Shown here one piece after another: positions 18,049-26,803 of a DNA stretch of 42,964 nucleotides. How positions within the stretch are numbered: the first letter of the stretch is position 1; every line of letters begins with the position of its first letter. The DNA is taken from contig JAAYKE010000004.1 in NCBI GenBank assembly GCA_012522575.1, positions 1 through 42,964 on the forward strand, written 5' to 3'. The notes beneath the pieces were generated by a model. That model was given only the letters and a program-made list of their open reading frames with translations. It was not told the origin of the DNA and did no database searches. Source of the stretch: Armatimonadota bacterium (GTDB taxonomy: Bacteria > Armatimonadota > UBA5829). The translations under genes were made by a program, and so were the position numbers.

Positions 18049-19668
18049 TCAAGCCCGCACTTCCTCCTCTACTTTGTCCATATCACAGACTCCGGCAGGG
18101 CAGGATTTGTCCGCCAGATGAGCCAGATACTCATCCTCAAACAAGGAGATACTGCTCTTGAACGCAACACCTGCAAACTGCCCAAGGCCGCATCTGGAGG
18201 TCAAGGCCATAGTAGTAGCCAGTTGATCGGCGAGCATCAGGTCCTGCTCGCTTCCTGACCCTGCCGCCCACCAGTCGAAAAGCTCGACCATGCGCTTTGT
18301 GCCCTCGCGACATGGAGTGCACTGACCGCACGATTCGTGCAGGAAGAATTGCGCGCAGTTTCTGATCAAATCGACAACGCATTTGGTCTCATCCAGCACA
18401 ATCAGCGCACCGGCTCCGGGATTGAGATCCTCGCTGCACAAACGCCTGTCCAAAGCATCTTCGCCGACAAGCACCCCGCTAGGGCCGCCCATCAGGACCG
18501 CCTTGAACTTCTTGCCTGACTTGATTCCGCCTGCCATGCCAAAGATAACCTCGCGCAGGGTGCTTCCGAACGGCACTTCATAGACGCCCGGATATTGAAC
18601 ATCGCCGCACGGGGAGAAAATCTTCGTGCCCTTGCTGCGCGCCGTGCCAATTTCGCTATACCACTGCGCGCCGTTTACGATGATATGCGGCACATTGGCA
18701 AGTGTTTCAACATTATTGATTACAGTGGGCTTTCCAAACAGGCCGTGCGTAGGCGGATATGGCGGCTTTACTCGCGATTCGCCTCTGAAACCCTCTATTG
18801 ATGCCAGAAGCGCAGTCTCTTCTCCGCAAATATAAGCCCCTGCTCCTTTGAATACTTCGATATCGAAGTTCAGGCCGCTGCCCATAATGTCGCAGCCCAG
18901 CAGACCCATTTCCCTTGCCACATCAATCGCACGTTCCGTATTGGCAACCGACTGCTGATATTCACCTCGAATGTATATGAAACCCTTCTGAGCGCCCGTC
19001 GCGTAAGCCGCGATTACCATGCCTTCGATGATCTGGTGGGGGTCGCCCTCCATAATCAATCGATCCTTGAAGTTGCCAGGTTCGCCTTCGTCGGCATTGC
19101 AGACGATATACTTTATGTCGCCGTCGGCTTTTGCGGTAAACTCCCATTTCAGCCCGGTCGGGAACCCTGCTCCGCCGCGACCGTTCAGCCCCGATGCCTT
19201 CATCTCTGCAATGACGTCCTCAGGCGTCATGGCGGTAAGGGCCTTGGCGAGCGCCTCATATCCGCTCATTGCTATATATTCATCGATGGATGTAGGGTCT
19301 ATGACGCCGATATTTTTGAGGACTACCCTCATCTCCGCGCTTCGAGCAGATCCGGCTGCCTTTACCACTGCGGGAGTGTCGTCTTTGTAGACCAGACGCT
19401 GAACCCGACGTCCCTTGAGCAGGTGTTCTTCAACGATTTCGGGCACGTCTTCTACGGTGACGTTGGCATAGGTAACGCCTTCGGGATATACCACTATCGC
19501 GGGAACAGCTCCCGCCAGACCCAAAGCTCCGGTTTCGACGACCTTGATTTCCTTGTCGAGTCCCCTGCTCTTGATCTCCTCGATCAACGTATTGCGAACA
19601 GCATTTGCGCCTTTGAGGACGGCGGCTGTGCCGGAATCAACCAGAATATGCGCTCTGTAGAATGCCAT
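18049..19668 (-). CDS. hydB: NuoF-like HydB, module 1, with cysteine-less thioredoxin domain
   Basis: The FMN/NAD(H)-binding flavoprotein of the hydrogenase. The start is ATG 19668, one base after the hydC1 stop. Residues 1-90 are a thioredoxin-like ferredoxin fold, but the positions that are cysteine in the paralogue (CAGAGC and TGCMGSC) read DSGTAA and TGALGLA, so no [2Fe-2S] cluster can bind there. The NuoF core follows with GRGGAGFPTG, NADEGEPGNF, GAGAYICGEETAL and the [4Fe-4S] motif SCGQCTPC plus CGLGQ. The protein ends at SCPAGVC and a short acidic tail, so it lacks the C-terminal 2[4Fe-4S] ferredoxin common in HydB proteins. It is 539 residues long, against 1013 for the module 2 copy. 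Confidence 0.92.
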   Translation of the reverse strand: MAFYRAHILVDSGTAAVLKGANAVRNTLIEEIKSRGLDKEIKVVETGALGLAGAVPAIVVYPEGVTYANVTVEDVPEIVEEHLLKGRRVQRLVYKDDTPAVVKAAGSARSAEMRVVLKNIGVIDPTSIDEYIAMSGYEALAKALTAMTPEDVIAEMKASGLNGRGGAGFPTGLKWEFTAKADGDIKYIVCNADEGEPGNFKDRLIMEGDPHQIIEGMVIAAYATGAQKGFIYIRGEYQQSVANTERAIDVAREMGLLGCDIMGSGLNFDIEVFKGAGAYICGEETALLASIEGFRGESRVKPPYPPTHGLFGKPTVINNVETLANVPHIIVNGAQWYSEIGTARSKGTKIFSPCGDVQYPGVYEVPFGSTLREVIFGMAGGIKSGKKFKAVLMGGPSGVLVGEDALDRRLCSEDLNPGAGALIVLDETKCVVDLIRNCAQFFLHESCGQCTPCREGTKRMVELFDWWAAGSGSEQDLMLADQLATTMALTSRCGLGQFAGVAFKSSISLFEDEYLAHLADKSCPAGVCDMDKVEEEVRA

Positions 19669-19669
19669 A

Positions 19670-20176
19670 TCAGCAGCCCTCCTTGCAGCAACACGCAAAA
19701 TACTTCTCCAGAATCGACGGTATGGCATCCACAGTGAGGTTGCCATATACATCATCATTGATCATAATGGCAGGAGCGACTCCGCAAAGTCCCATACAGC
19801 TCACTGTCTCAAACGTAAAGTTGCCGTCAGAAGTAGTCTCGCCAGGCTCGATTCCGATCGCTTTTGTTATAGCGTCACGAATAGCTCCGCTGCCCTGCAG
19901 ATGGCATGGCGGGGAGTCGCACAGCCTGATCACGTTTTTGCCGTGTGGCTTGGTGTAGATAAGTGAATAAAATGTCGCCGTGCCGTGTACCTGAGCCACC
20001 GAAATGCCAAGTTCAGCCGCAACTTTCTCCATTGCCTCGTTCGATACATATCCCATCGACCTCTGAAGCTGATGAAGGATCGGAATCAAGTTGCACTCCG
20101 TGCGGCCGCACTTGTCGACAATTGCGACAACTTCGGCATCGCACTGTACGCAACAATTGGAATTGCACGATTCCAC
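19670..20176 (-). CDS. hydC: NuoE-like HydC, module 1, with cysteine-rich ends
   Basis: A thioredoxin-like [2Fe-2S] subunit that passes electrons to HydB. The four expected ligands are present in LCDSPPC and SCMGLCG. In addition the first ~30 residues contain a CNSNCCVQC cluster and further cysteines (DKCGRTEC), and the protein ends CCCKEGC; such tails are not part of the usual fold. The start at GTG 20176 is preferred because AAAGGGG lies eight bases upstream; GTG 20185 is in frame but abuts that sequence. It is the first gene of module 1. Confidence 0.9.
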   Translation of the reverse strand: MESCNSNCCVQCDAEVVAIVDKCGRTECNLIPILHQLQRSMGYVSNEAMEKVAAELGISVAQVHGTATFYSLIYTKPHGKNVIRLCDSPPCHLQGSGAIRDAITKAIGIEPGETTSDGNFTFETVSCMGLCGVAPAIMINDDVYGNLTVDAIPSILEKYFACCCKEGC

Positions 20177-20283
20177 GATTTGCACCCCTTTGTAATGATT
20201 TGCTATATTCGGCCATCCGCTTTCGGCCCTCAGCTCCCAGCGACGGCGGTTTTTTGTAAACAGTGTTCTATGATTTCAAAGAT

Positions 20284-20317
20284 AGGCGGTCCGAGAGCTT
20301 TAATTTTCGAACCGCCT
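20284..20317 (-). terminator. hairpin between hydrogenase modules
   Basis: Reading leftward, AGGCGGTTCG pairs with CGGACCGCCT (10 bp, one G-T pair) across a 14-base loop, about nine bases after the hydA2 stop. The T-tail is weak (ATCTTTG), so it may be a partial terminator or a stabilising 3' hairpin. It could let module 2 be expressed at a higher level than module 1. No convincing separate promoter for module 1 was seen in the ~150-base gap. Confidence 0.5.
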
Positions 20318-20325
20318 GTTTAATG

Positions 20326-22095
20326 TTATTTGCTTTTCACCTCATCGAGCGGCACATCCGTCGGCCAGAGCGCCTTCGGCGTGTAGTGCGTATGCAGCAG
20401 CTTGTGGGCTTTATGAGAGTTCGGCTCACCGAGGAACTCCTCATAAAGGGCTTTTATCGCCGGATTATCATGCGATTTGCGGATGGGCAATCCCTCATCC
20501 TCTGCATAAATAGCCTGCATTCTCGCTTTGCGAATCTCGTCGGTGGTGGGAATCGGCTGGCCGCCTCCGCCCAGGCATCCCCCAGGACAGCACATTATCT
20601 CAATGAAGTGATAATCCGCTTTGCCCTCCATAACCAGATCCATAAGTTTTCTGGCGTTGGAAAGTCCGCTTGCTACGGCGACTTTAGCTTCGATATCGCC
20701 GACCTTTACGGTGGCCTCCTTGACGCCCTCCAGACCTCGAACCGCCTCAAAGTTGACGTTTTCAAGCGTCTGGCCGGTGACCACTTCATAAACAGTGCGC
20801 AGAGCCGCTTCCATAACTCCGCCGGTGGCTCCGAATATAACGGCGGCTCCGGTGGATATTCCAAGCGGCTCATCGAATGGCTCATCCGGCAGATTGACGA
20901 AGTCAACTCCCGCCTCCCGCATCATCTGAGCGGCCTCGCGAGTGGTCAATACCGCGTCTACATCGGACAGACCATCAACTACAGACATCTCCTCGCGGCC
21001 TGCCTCCAGTTTTTTTGCGGTGCAGGGCATAATGGATACGCTGTATATCTTCGACGGATCAACGCCCATTTTCTCGGCGTAGTAGGTCTTTGCAAGCGCG
21101 CCAAACATCTGCTGCGGGGACTTGCATGTGCTCAGATTCGGCAGCAGTTCCGGGTAGAAATACTCGATAAAGTTGATCCAGCCCGGGCTGCACGAAGTGA
21201 GCATCGGCAGTACTCCGCCGTTGGTAAGGCGGTTAAGGAACTCGTGACCTTCCTCCAAAATAGTCAGATCAGCGGTGAAGTCCGTGTCAAATACCTTGTC
21301 AAAGCCAACCCGCCTCAATCCGGCTACCATTTTTCTGGTAACCCTGCTGCCGGCGGGCAGTCCGAACTCCTCGCCTATGGCCACGCGCACAGCCGGAGCT
21401 GTCTGCACGATCACGTGTTTATCAGGATCGGCAATTGCGTCCCAAACCCTGTCGATATGGTTCTTTTCGTAGAGTGCGCCTACAGGGCAAGCCGATACGC
21501 ACTGGCCGCATGCGACGCATACCGCCTCGGCCAACTCCTTTTTTGCAGTCGGAGCAATCACGGTGTCGAATCCGCGATCCACGGCAAACAGTGTCCCCAC
21601 CGTCTGCACGTTCTGGCAGACCTCCACACAGCGTCTGCACAGGATGCATTTGCTGGAATCGCGAACGATTGCAGGGGACGAGGTATCCTCTATGCGCTTT
21701 GGCATTTCACCTTCAAAGCGATTTTCACGAATGCCCAATCGCTTTGCTATCGCCTGAAGTTCGCAGTTGAGGGTGCGATTGCAAGCGTTGCAGTCCTGCC
21801 TGTGCGCGGAAAGCATCAGCTCGACCACGGCCTTTCGGGCGTTGTGCACCCGTCTGGTATTCGTGCGAACTACCATTCCATCGGTTGCAGGGAACGAGCA
21901 ACTGGCCTGCAGCGCACCGCGCCCTCCTTCGATTTCGACCAGGCATACTCGGCACGCTCCAAGAGGCTTATGGCCCGGCATATGGCACAGCGTGGGAATA
22001 TATATCCCCGCGGCGTTGGCAGCGTCGAGAACGGTGCTGTCTTTTGGGACGCTGACCTGTATTCCATCTATTGTAACGTTTATCTGTTCCATCAT
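20326..22095 (-). CDS. hydA: [FeFe]-hydrogenase catalytic subunit HydA, module 2
   Basis: A second full-length catalytic subunit, 589 residues, with the same layout as module 1: NuoG-like [2Fe-2S] (PTLCHMPG, GACRVC), HRQDCNACNRTLNC, CILCRRCVEVC and CVACGQCVSAC, then the H-cluster domain. L1 is TSCSPGW (about 299-305), L2 MPCTAKKLE (about 355) and L3 EIMCCPGGCLGGGG (about 497-510). Its L1 shares the serine seen in module 1. GAAAGGACA precedes the ATG. It follows the hydB-gltD fusion gene by 37 bases. The two HydA proteins are clearly related but differ throughout, so the duplication is not recent. Confidence 0.93.
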   Translation of the reverse strand: MMEQINVTIDGIQVSVPKDSTVLDAANAAGIYIPTLCHMPGHKPLGACRVCLVEIEGGRGALQASCSFPATDGMVVRTNTRRVHNARKAVVELMLSAHRQDCNACNRTLNCELQAIAKRLGIRENRFEGEMPKRIEDTSSPAIVRDSSKCILCRRCVEVCQNVQTVGTLFAVDRGFDTVIAPTAKKELAEAVCVACGQCVSACPVGALYEKNHIDRVWDAIADPDKHVIVQTAPAVRVAIGEEFGLPAGSRVTRKMVAGLRRVGFDKVFDTDFTADLTILEEGHEFLNRLTNGGVLPMLTSCSPGWINFIEYFYPELLPNLSTCKSPQQMFGALAKTYYAEKMGVDPSKIYSVSIMPCTAKKLEAGREEMSVVDGLSDVDAVLTTREAAQMMREAGVDFVNLPDEPFDEPLGISTGAAVIFGATGGVMEAALRTVYEVVTGQTLENVNFEAVRGLEGVKEATVKVGDIEAKVAVASGLSNARKLMDLVMEGKADYHFIEIMCCPGGCLGGGGQPIPTTDEIRKARMQAIYAEDEGLPIRKSHDNPAIKALYEEFLGEPNSHKAHKLLHTHYTPKALWPTDVPLDEVKSK

Positions 22096-22132
22096 TGTCC
22101 TTTCACGGTCGACGGTCGACTAGCGCCGCGCG

Positions 22133-25100
22133 CTAATGACCCGCGTCGCATCGCAGACACCGAGCGGCTTCACGCAGCGCCTGTTCGCGGGTATAACCAA
22201 GGTCGACCTCGAGCATGCCCACTCGCTTCTCAACAGCGAGCATATTCTCGCATACCCTCGGCGTCTCTACGATGTCGTCAACATCCTCAGGCGCCGGAGG
22301 AATCTCGATTTCGGCCGTATCTGAAGCCAGTTCGCCGGTTCCGCCGAGGTAGCGGTCTATTGAGACGGCTGCCTTGATTCCATCACCGATAGCTCCAATT
22401 ACTGTCCACGGACCGTTAACGGCATCCCCACCGGCAAATACGCCATCAGCGGTCGTCTTCATTGTGGAGCCATCGATTTCGATCGTGCCGCCCCTGCGCA
22501 ACTTGACCTCATCGCCGAGGAAGTCGAGCACAGGCTCCTGGCTGAGTGCTGTTATCACGGTATCGACCGGAAGATCGAAGCTGCTGCCCTCTATCGGCCT
22601 GGGCTTGCGGCGACCGCTCTTGTCAAACTCCGCTAGTTCGAGGAGTTGAACCTTGAGCGATTTGACCTTGCCGTTGTCCCCGATAGCCTCGGTCGGAACC
22701 GCCAGATAGCGAATATCAATTCCTTCCATCTCGGCTTCGTGGATTTCTTCCATAGCCGCAGGCATATCGGCTTTAAGGCGTCGATACAGGATGGTAACCT
22801 TCTTGGCGCCTTTTCGAAGAGCAATGCGAGCGGCGTCTATCGCGGAGTTTCCGCCTCCCACGACGGCGACGTTTTCCCCGACCTGAATCGTATTCTTTTC
22901 CAGATTCACGTCCTTAAGGAATGTGATCGCGTCGTAGATGCCGTCCATATCCTCTCCGGGAATCCCCAGAGTCCAGCCCTTCTCCGCTCCGGTAGCAACC
23001 AGCACAGCGTCGAAATCCTGCTTGATCTTATCGAATGCCGTTTTGTCTACACGGCTGTTGAGTTTTATTTCAACTCCAAGGGATTGAATCATCTCGATCT
23101 CAGCGGCAATGACGTTGCGCGGCAGTCTGTATGGAGGAATCGCCGTCACCAGCATTCCGCCGGCCACGCTCTCCGCCTCGAACACCACCGGTTTATAACC
23201 TAGTCTGGCAAGGTGATATGCGCAAGTCAAACCACCCGGACCGGCTCCGATTATAGCGACTTTCTTGTCCTTTGCCTTGGATTCGAGCACCGACGGCGTC
23301 GGGAGCGCTCCCCTGTCTGCCTGATCGGCAGCGAAACGCTTCAAGGCGCGAATCGAAAGCGGCTCGTCGATCTGTGCGCGTCTGCATTTAGACTCACACG
23401 GAGCATTGCAAACCCTGCCGCATACCGATACGAACGGGTTGTGGTCGCGGACAATTCGCATTGCATCGGTGAACCTGCGGGCGCCGATCAATGAGACATA
23501 CTTAGGCACGCTCGTCCCGGCAGGGCAAGTGTGACTGCACGGAGCTTCAAACAGAGAGTTGCATACGCAAGCCGGGCACTGCTTATCCCGGATATGCGCT
23601 TCATATTCATCGCGGAAGTAGCGAATAGTAGATAGAACCGGGTTCGGAGCAGTCTGACCAAGGCCGCAAAGCGCGGAGTCGCGAATCTGCGTGCCGAGGT
23701 CTATCAGCAACTCGATATCTCCCTCCTGACCAAGGCCATGAGCGATTCGGTCGAGAATCTCGAGCATACGCTTCGTGCCGATCCTGCAGGGAGTGCACTT
23801 GCCGCAACTCTCGTCCTGAATGAAATCCAGGAAATAGCGAGCAAGGTCCACCATACAGGTGCTCTCGTCCATGACGATCAATCCGCCGGAGCCCATCATC
23901 GCTCCAAGCTCTTTGAGTGAGTCGTAATCCATAGGCACGTTGAGATGCTCAGCCGGAATGCATCCTCCGGACGGGCCGCCCGCTTGAGCAGCCTTAAACT
24001 TCTTACCGTTGCGGACGCCTCCGCCAAGCTCAAATACCAAATCGCCAAGGGTCATCCCCATCGGCACTTCGACCAGGCCGGTATTTTCCACCGCTCCGGC
24101 CAGCGCAAAGACCTTAGTGCCCTTGCTGCCTTCGGTTCCGATCTTTGAAAATGCCTCGCCGCCATTTAGCAGAATCCAGGTGATGTTGGCGTAAGTCTCC
24201 ACGTTATTGAGCAAGGTCGGGCTTTCCCAGAGGCCGGAAATCGCAGGGAATGGAGGCCTCGGCCTCGGCTCTCCGCGCTTGCCCTCGATGGAAGCCATCA
24301 ACGCGGTCTCTTCACCGCACACAAACGCGCCGGCTCCAATTCGGATATCGAGATCAAACGCAAACCCGCTTCCGAATATATCGTGGTTCAGGAATCTCCA
24401 CTCACGCGCCTGCTGAATCGCGCGTTGCAGTCGCTCTATGGCCAGCGGGTATTCCGCACGGACATATACGTAACCCTGATTCGCGCCAACCGCATAGCCC
24501 GCTATGGTCATAGCCTCGATCAGTGAATGCGGGTCTCCCTCCAATACCGATCTATCCATAAACGCGCCGGGGTCGCCCTCATCGGCGTTGCACAGGACAA
24601 ATTTTTGATCCCCGGTCGCATCCGCGGTAAACTGCCACTTCAGACCAGTCGGGAATCCGCCGCCGCCTCGTCCGCGCAGTCCGGAGGCTTTGATCTCATC
24701 AATGACCGTTTGCGGGGTCATTTCGGTGACTGCCTTCGCAAGGGCCGCATAGCCGTCGCGAGCTATATATTCTTCGATATTTCCCGGATCGATTACGCCG
24801 CAGTTGCGCAGAACAATTTTGTGCTGCAATTTGAAGAACGGAAGGCTCTCCATCTTATGGTAGACTTCGTCCTGTCCCGCCTGATGCATGAACTCTTCTA
24901 CCACGCGCCCCTTAAGGAGGTGCTCTTCGGCGATCTTTTTGATGCCTTCCGGAGTAAGTCGCTCGTAGAATATGCCCTCCGGCACAACCGCCGCCACCGG
25001 CCCGAGGTTGCACGAACCCATGCAGCCCGTTAAGACGACTTTAACTTCATTTGTGAGGCCGAGTCGATCTATCTCAGCCTTGAGTTCATCGGCTACCGCC

Positions 25101-25174
25101 TCGCAGCCGCAGCTTACACAACCTGCTCCCGCGCAAACGAGAACGTGTGCTCTGTAATTAGTGGTCTCGCTCAT
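22133..25174 (-). CDS. HydB fused to GltD/NfnB-like NADPH oxidoreductase, module 2
   Basis: A 1013-residue fusion. Residues 1-100 are a thioredoxin-like [2Fe-2S] domain with cysteines at 14, 19, 22, 24, 51 and 55. Residues ~120-535 are the NuoF/HydB core: GRGGGGFPTG, NADEGDPGAF, GAGAFVCGEETAL, SCGKCTPC and CGLGQ. From ~540 the chain continues as a GltD/NfnB-like unit: Fe-S motifs HTCPAG and CGRVCNAPCESKC, an FAD Rossmann motif IIGAGPGGLTCAY (~637), an NAD(P) motif VVGGGNSAIDAA (~767), FAGGDAVNGPWTVIGAIGDG (~911) and the terminal RCLRCDAGH. It starts two bases after the hydC2 stop. Inference: one polypeptide could hold FMN and FAD sites for NAD(H) and NADP(H). Biochemistry is unknown. Confidence 0.9.
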   Translation of the reverse strand: MSETTNYRAHVLVCAGAGCVSCGCEAVADELKAEIDRLGLTNEVKVVLTGCMGSCNLGPVAAVVPEGIFYERLTPEGIKKIAEEHLLKGRVVEEFMHQAGQDEVYHKMESLPFFKLQHKIVLRNCGVIDPGNIEEYIARDGYAALAKAVTEMTPQTVIDEIKASGLRGRGGGGFPTGLKWQFTADATGDQKFVLCNADEGDPGAFMDRSVLEGDPHSLIEAMTIAGYAVGANQGYVYVRAEYPLAIERLQRAIQQAREWRFLNHDIFGSGFAFDLDIRIGAGAFVCGEETALMASIEGKRGEPRPRPPFPAISGLWESPTLLNNVETYANITWILLNGGEAFSKIGTEGSKGTKVFALAGAVENTGLVEVPMGMTLGDLVFELGGGVRNGKKFKAAQAGGPSGGCIPAEHLNVPMDYDSLKELGAMMGSGGLIVMDESTCMVDLARYFLDFIQDESCGKCTPCRIGTKRMLEILDRIAHGLGQEGDIELLIDLGTQIRDSALCGLGQTAPNPVLSTIRYFRDEYEAHIRDKQCPACVCNSLFEAPCSHTCPAGTSVPKYVSLIGARRFTDAMRIVRDHNPFVSVCGRVCNAPCESKCRRAQIDEPLSIRALKRFAADQADRGALPTPSVLESKAKDKKVAIIGAGPGGLTCAYHLARLGYKPVVFEAESVAGGMLVTAIPPYRLPRNVIAAEIEMIQSLGVEIKLNSRVDKTAFDKIKQDFDAVLVATGAEKGWTLGIPGEDMDGIYDAITFLKDVNLEKNTIQVGENVAVVGGGNSAIDAARIALRKGAKKVTILYRRLKADMPAAMEEIHEAEMEGIDIRYLAVPTEAIGDNGKVKSLKVQLLELAEFDKSGRRKPRPIEGSSFDLPVDTVITALSQEPVLDFLGDEVKLRRGGTIEIDGSTMKTTADGVFAGGDAVNGPWTVIGAIGDGIKAAVSIDRYLGGTGELASDTAEIEIPPAPEDVDDIVETPRVCENMLAVEKRVGMLEVDLGYTREQALREAARCLRCDAGH

Positions 25175-25176
25175 TT

Positions 25177-25704
25177 TTACTTACCCGCCCCATTCTTGTA
25201 TTTCTCGATGATCCCCGGGATTTTGTCTTCCTTTACTCGGCGATATATATCCGAGTCCACAGTGACAACCGGGGCCAGGCCGCAAGCGCCCACGCAGCGG
25301 TTTATTTCGAGCGAGAACTCCCTGTCCTCGGTGGTATCGTTGACGCCGATGCCGAGTTCCTTTTGGAACTTCTCAAGCACCTGCTTGCCACCGCGGACAT
25401 AACAAGCGGTTCCCATGCAAACGCGAACAGTGTGTTTGCCCCGCGGAACCGTCGTGAAAAACGAATAGAAACTGAGAACGCCGTGCACTTCGCTCAGCGG
25501 CACATCAAGCCCTTGAGCGATCTTGACCTGCGCCTTTTCGGGCAGATATCCGAACAGACCCTGTGCAGCGTGCAAGACCTGAATGAGGGGACCTCGTACG
25601 TTTTTGTGCTTCTCAATGATCGTGTCTAACTGTTTGTAAAGCTCCGCTTCGTCAGCCTGGTTTTGCCCAGCGAGCTTTTCGCAGTCACATGTATGTGTTG
25701 TCAA
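25177..25704 (-). CDS. hydC: NuoE-like HydC, module 2
   Basis: A thioredoxin-like [2Fe-2S] subunit of 175 residues. The ligands are in VCMGTACYVRG and RCVGACGLAP, the canonical spacing. HVLSFYSFF-type sequence (HGVLSFYSFFT) is a family signature. The N-terminus has an extra THTCDCEK. The start is TTG 25704, with AGGAGG seven bases upstream. About 130 bases separate it from the preceding ferredoxin-like gene; no clear terminator is in that gap, so the operon is thought to read through. Confidence 0.93.
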   Translation of the reverse strand: MTTHTCDCEKLAGQNQADEAELYKQLDTIIEKHKNVRGPLIQVLHAAQGLFGYLPEKAQVKIAQGLDVPLSEVHGVLSFYSFFTTVPRGKHTVRVCMGTACYVRGGKQVLEKFQKELGIGVNDTTEDREFSLEINRCVGACGLAPVVTVDSDIYRRVKEDKIPGIIEKYKNGAGK

Positions 25705-25835
25705 TACTATACCTCCTGAACTCCTCTGGTTCCCTCAGAACCTTCGGAGCAGACTTCCGCAGAAAGCCGATAGCAGAGACCGGCAGTGTAAATTGACTTT
25801 TTCGTCGTCACGCCGCCACCGCTATCCGCTGCCAA

Positions 25836-26198
25836 TTAGTTGGTCGCTGTTACCACCCACTCGTCGACGATGCTGCCGTTCACCAAATGCTGGCCAACGA
25901 TCTGCCGGGCTTTGTCTGAATCGACATAGCCGTAGGTGACGACCTGATCGTCTTTGATAACATCGACGGTCGGTTCCTGCTCGCAAAGGCCCTTGCAGCC
26001 GGACTGAGTGACGGAAATATCGGTCACTCCGCGCTTGTCGAGTTCATCGAGTATCGCGCTCATAACCTCTCGTGCGCCGGCGGCAATGCCACAGGTTCCC
26101 ATCGCGACAACCACGCGAGCAGAGAACTTGCCCTCGCGGATCTTCATTTGTTCGAGCGCTTTCTCTCGAACCTTCTTGAGATCTTCAAGTGTCTTCAT
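25836..26198 (-). CDS. thioredoxin-like [2Fe-2S] ferredoxin domain protein
   Basis: A 120-residue protein of the small ferredoxin family found beside [FeFe]-hydrogenase genes. Three cysteines fit the fold: one in MGTCGIAAGA and two in SGCKGLCEQEP. The first ligand position has no cysteine, a pattern I recall as frequent in this GTCGIAAG group, so cluster binding is uncertain. A charged helix of ~25 residues precedes the domain. It lies between the GHKL ATPase and hydC2. An electron shuttle or a redox input to the signalling cassette are both possible. Confidence 0.82.
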   Translation of the reverse strand: MKTLEDLKKVREKALEQMKIREGKFSARVVVAMGTCGIAAGAREVMSAILDELDKRGVTDISVTQSGCKGLCEQEPTVDVIKDDQVVTYGYVDSDKARQIVGQHLVNGSIVDEWVVTATN

Positions 26199-26230
26199 GT
26201 GTTGATTTTACCCCTTGGATTAAGTGATCT

Positions 26231-26803
26231 TTAATTATCAATCGCCAACGATTTGTCGGACAACCCGTCGGCAACATACTCAGCAATCCACTTCAGAACT
26301 GCGTTTTCATTCAACGCAACGCCATCAAGTTGAACCCGCAACTCGCGCGTGTCTAGCATAAACTCACTTGAGTTCGACTGATGTCTATACACAATATCAA
26401 TATCCGGATTTGCGGCTATCAGGGCTATTAAGGTGGATGATATATCACCCATCGGCGCCCGATCAATATGACTCAGTTTGAATACCGCTTCAAGACAGGT
26501 TCCCTCTCCGGGACTGGAGTCCAGCGTCAGATCGCCGTCGCATTCTCTGGCCGCCTCCGCAAACATCGGTATTCCCAATCCAACCCTTCGAGTCGTGCGG
26601 CTGGTGGTAAACGGATATCTCACCTGAGCCACATATTCCGCGCTCATTCCCGCACCATTATCCCGAATCGAGATTTTCAAAGAGTCGGATTTTTTATCCG
26701 CAATAACGTCAATCTCTATCAAACTAGCACCGGCAGCAATGGAGTTTTGCGCAAGATCCAGGATATGCATCGACAACTCACGCACGTTCCACTCTCCTGC
26801 CAT
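26231..26803 (-). CDS. GHKL-type ATPase in hydrogenase operon
   Basis: A 190-residue protein whose first ~120 residues form a histidine-kinase-like ATPase domain: N-box LDLAQNSIAAGA, G1 box RDNGAGM, G2 box VGLGIPMFAEAA and a terminal GEGTCLEAVF. There is no phosphoacceptor histidine domain and no membrane segment, so it is not a complete sensor kinase. The C-terminal ~65 residues are unassigned. Homologues accompany hydrogenase operons in several anaerobes. It overlaps the PHP gene by 26 bases, implying coupled translation. It may act as an anti-sigma-type kinase or ATP switch. Confidence 0.82.
   Translation of the reverse strand: MAGEWNVRELSMHILDLAQNSIAAGASLIEIDVIADKKSDSLKISIRDNGAGMSAEYVAQVRYPFTTSRTTRRVGLGIPMFAEAARECDGDLTLDSSPGEGTCLEAVFKLSHIDRAPMGDISSTLIALIAANPDIDIVYRHQSNSSEFMLDTRELRVQLDGVALNENAVLKWIAEYVADGLSDKSLAIDN

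Noticed and set aside
20263-22377. A 704-codon open frame on the plus strand.
   Set aside because: It lies antisense to hydA2 and the end of the hydB-gltD gene, shows no recognisable domain, and mirrors the codon pattern of the real genes.
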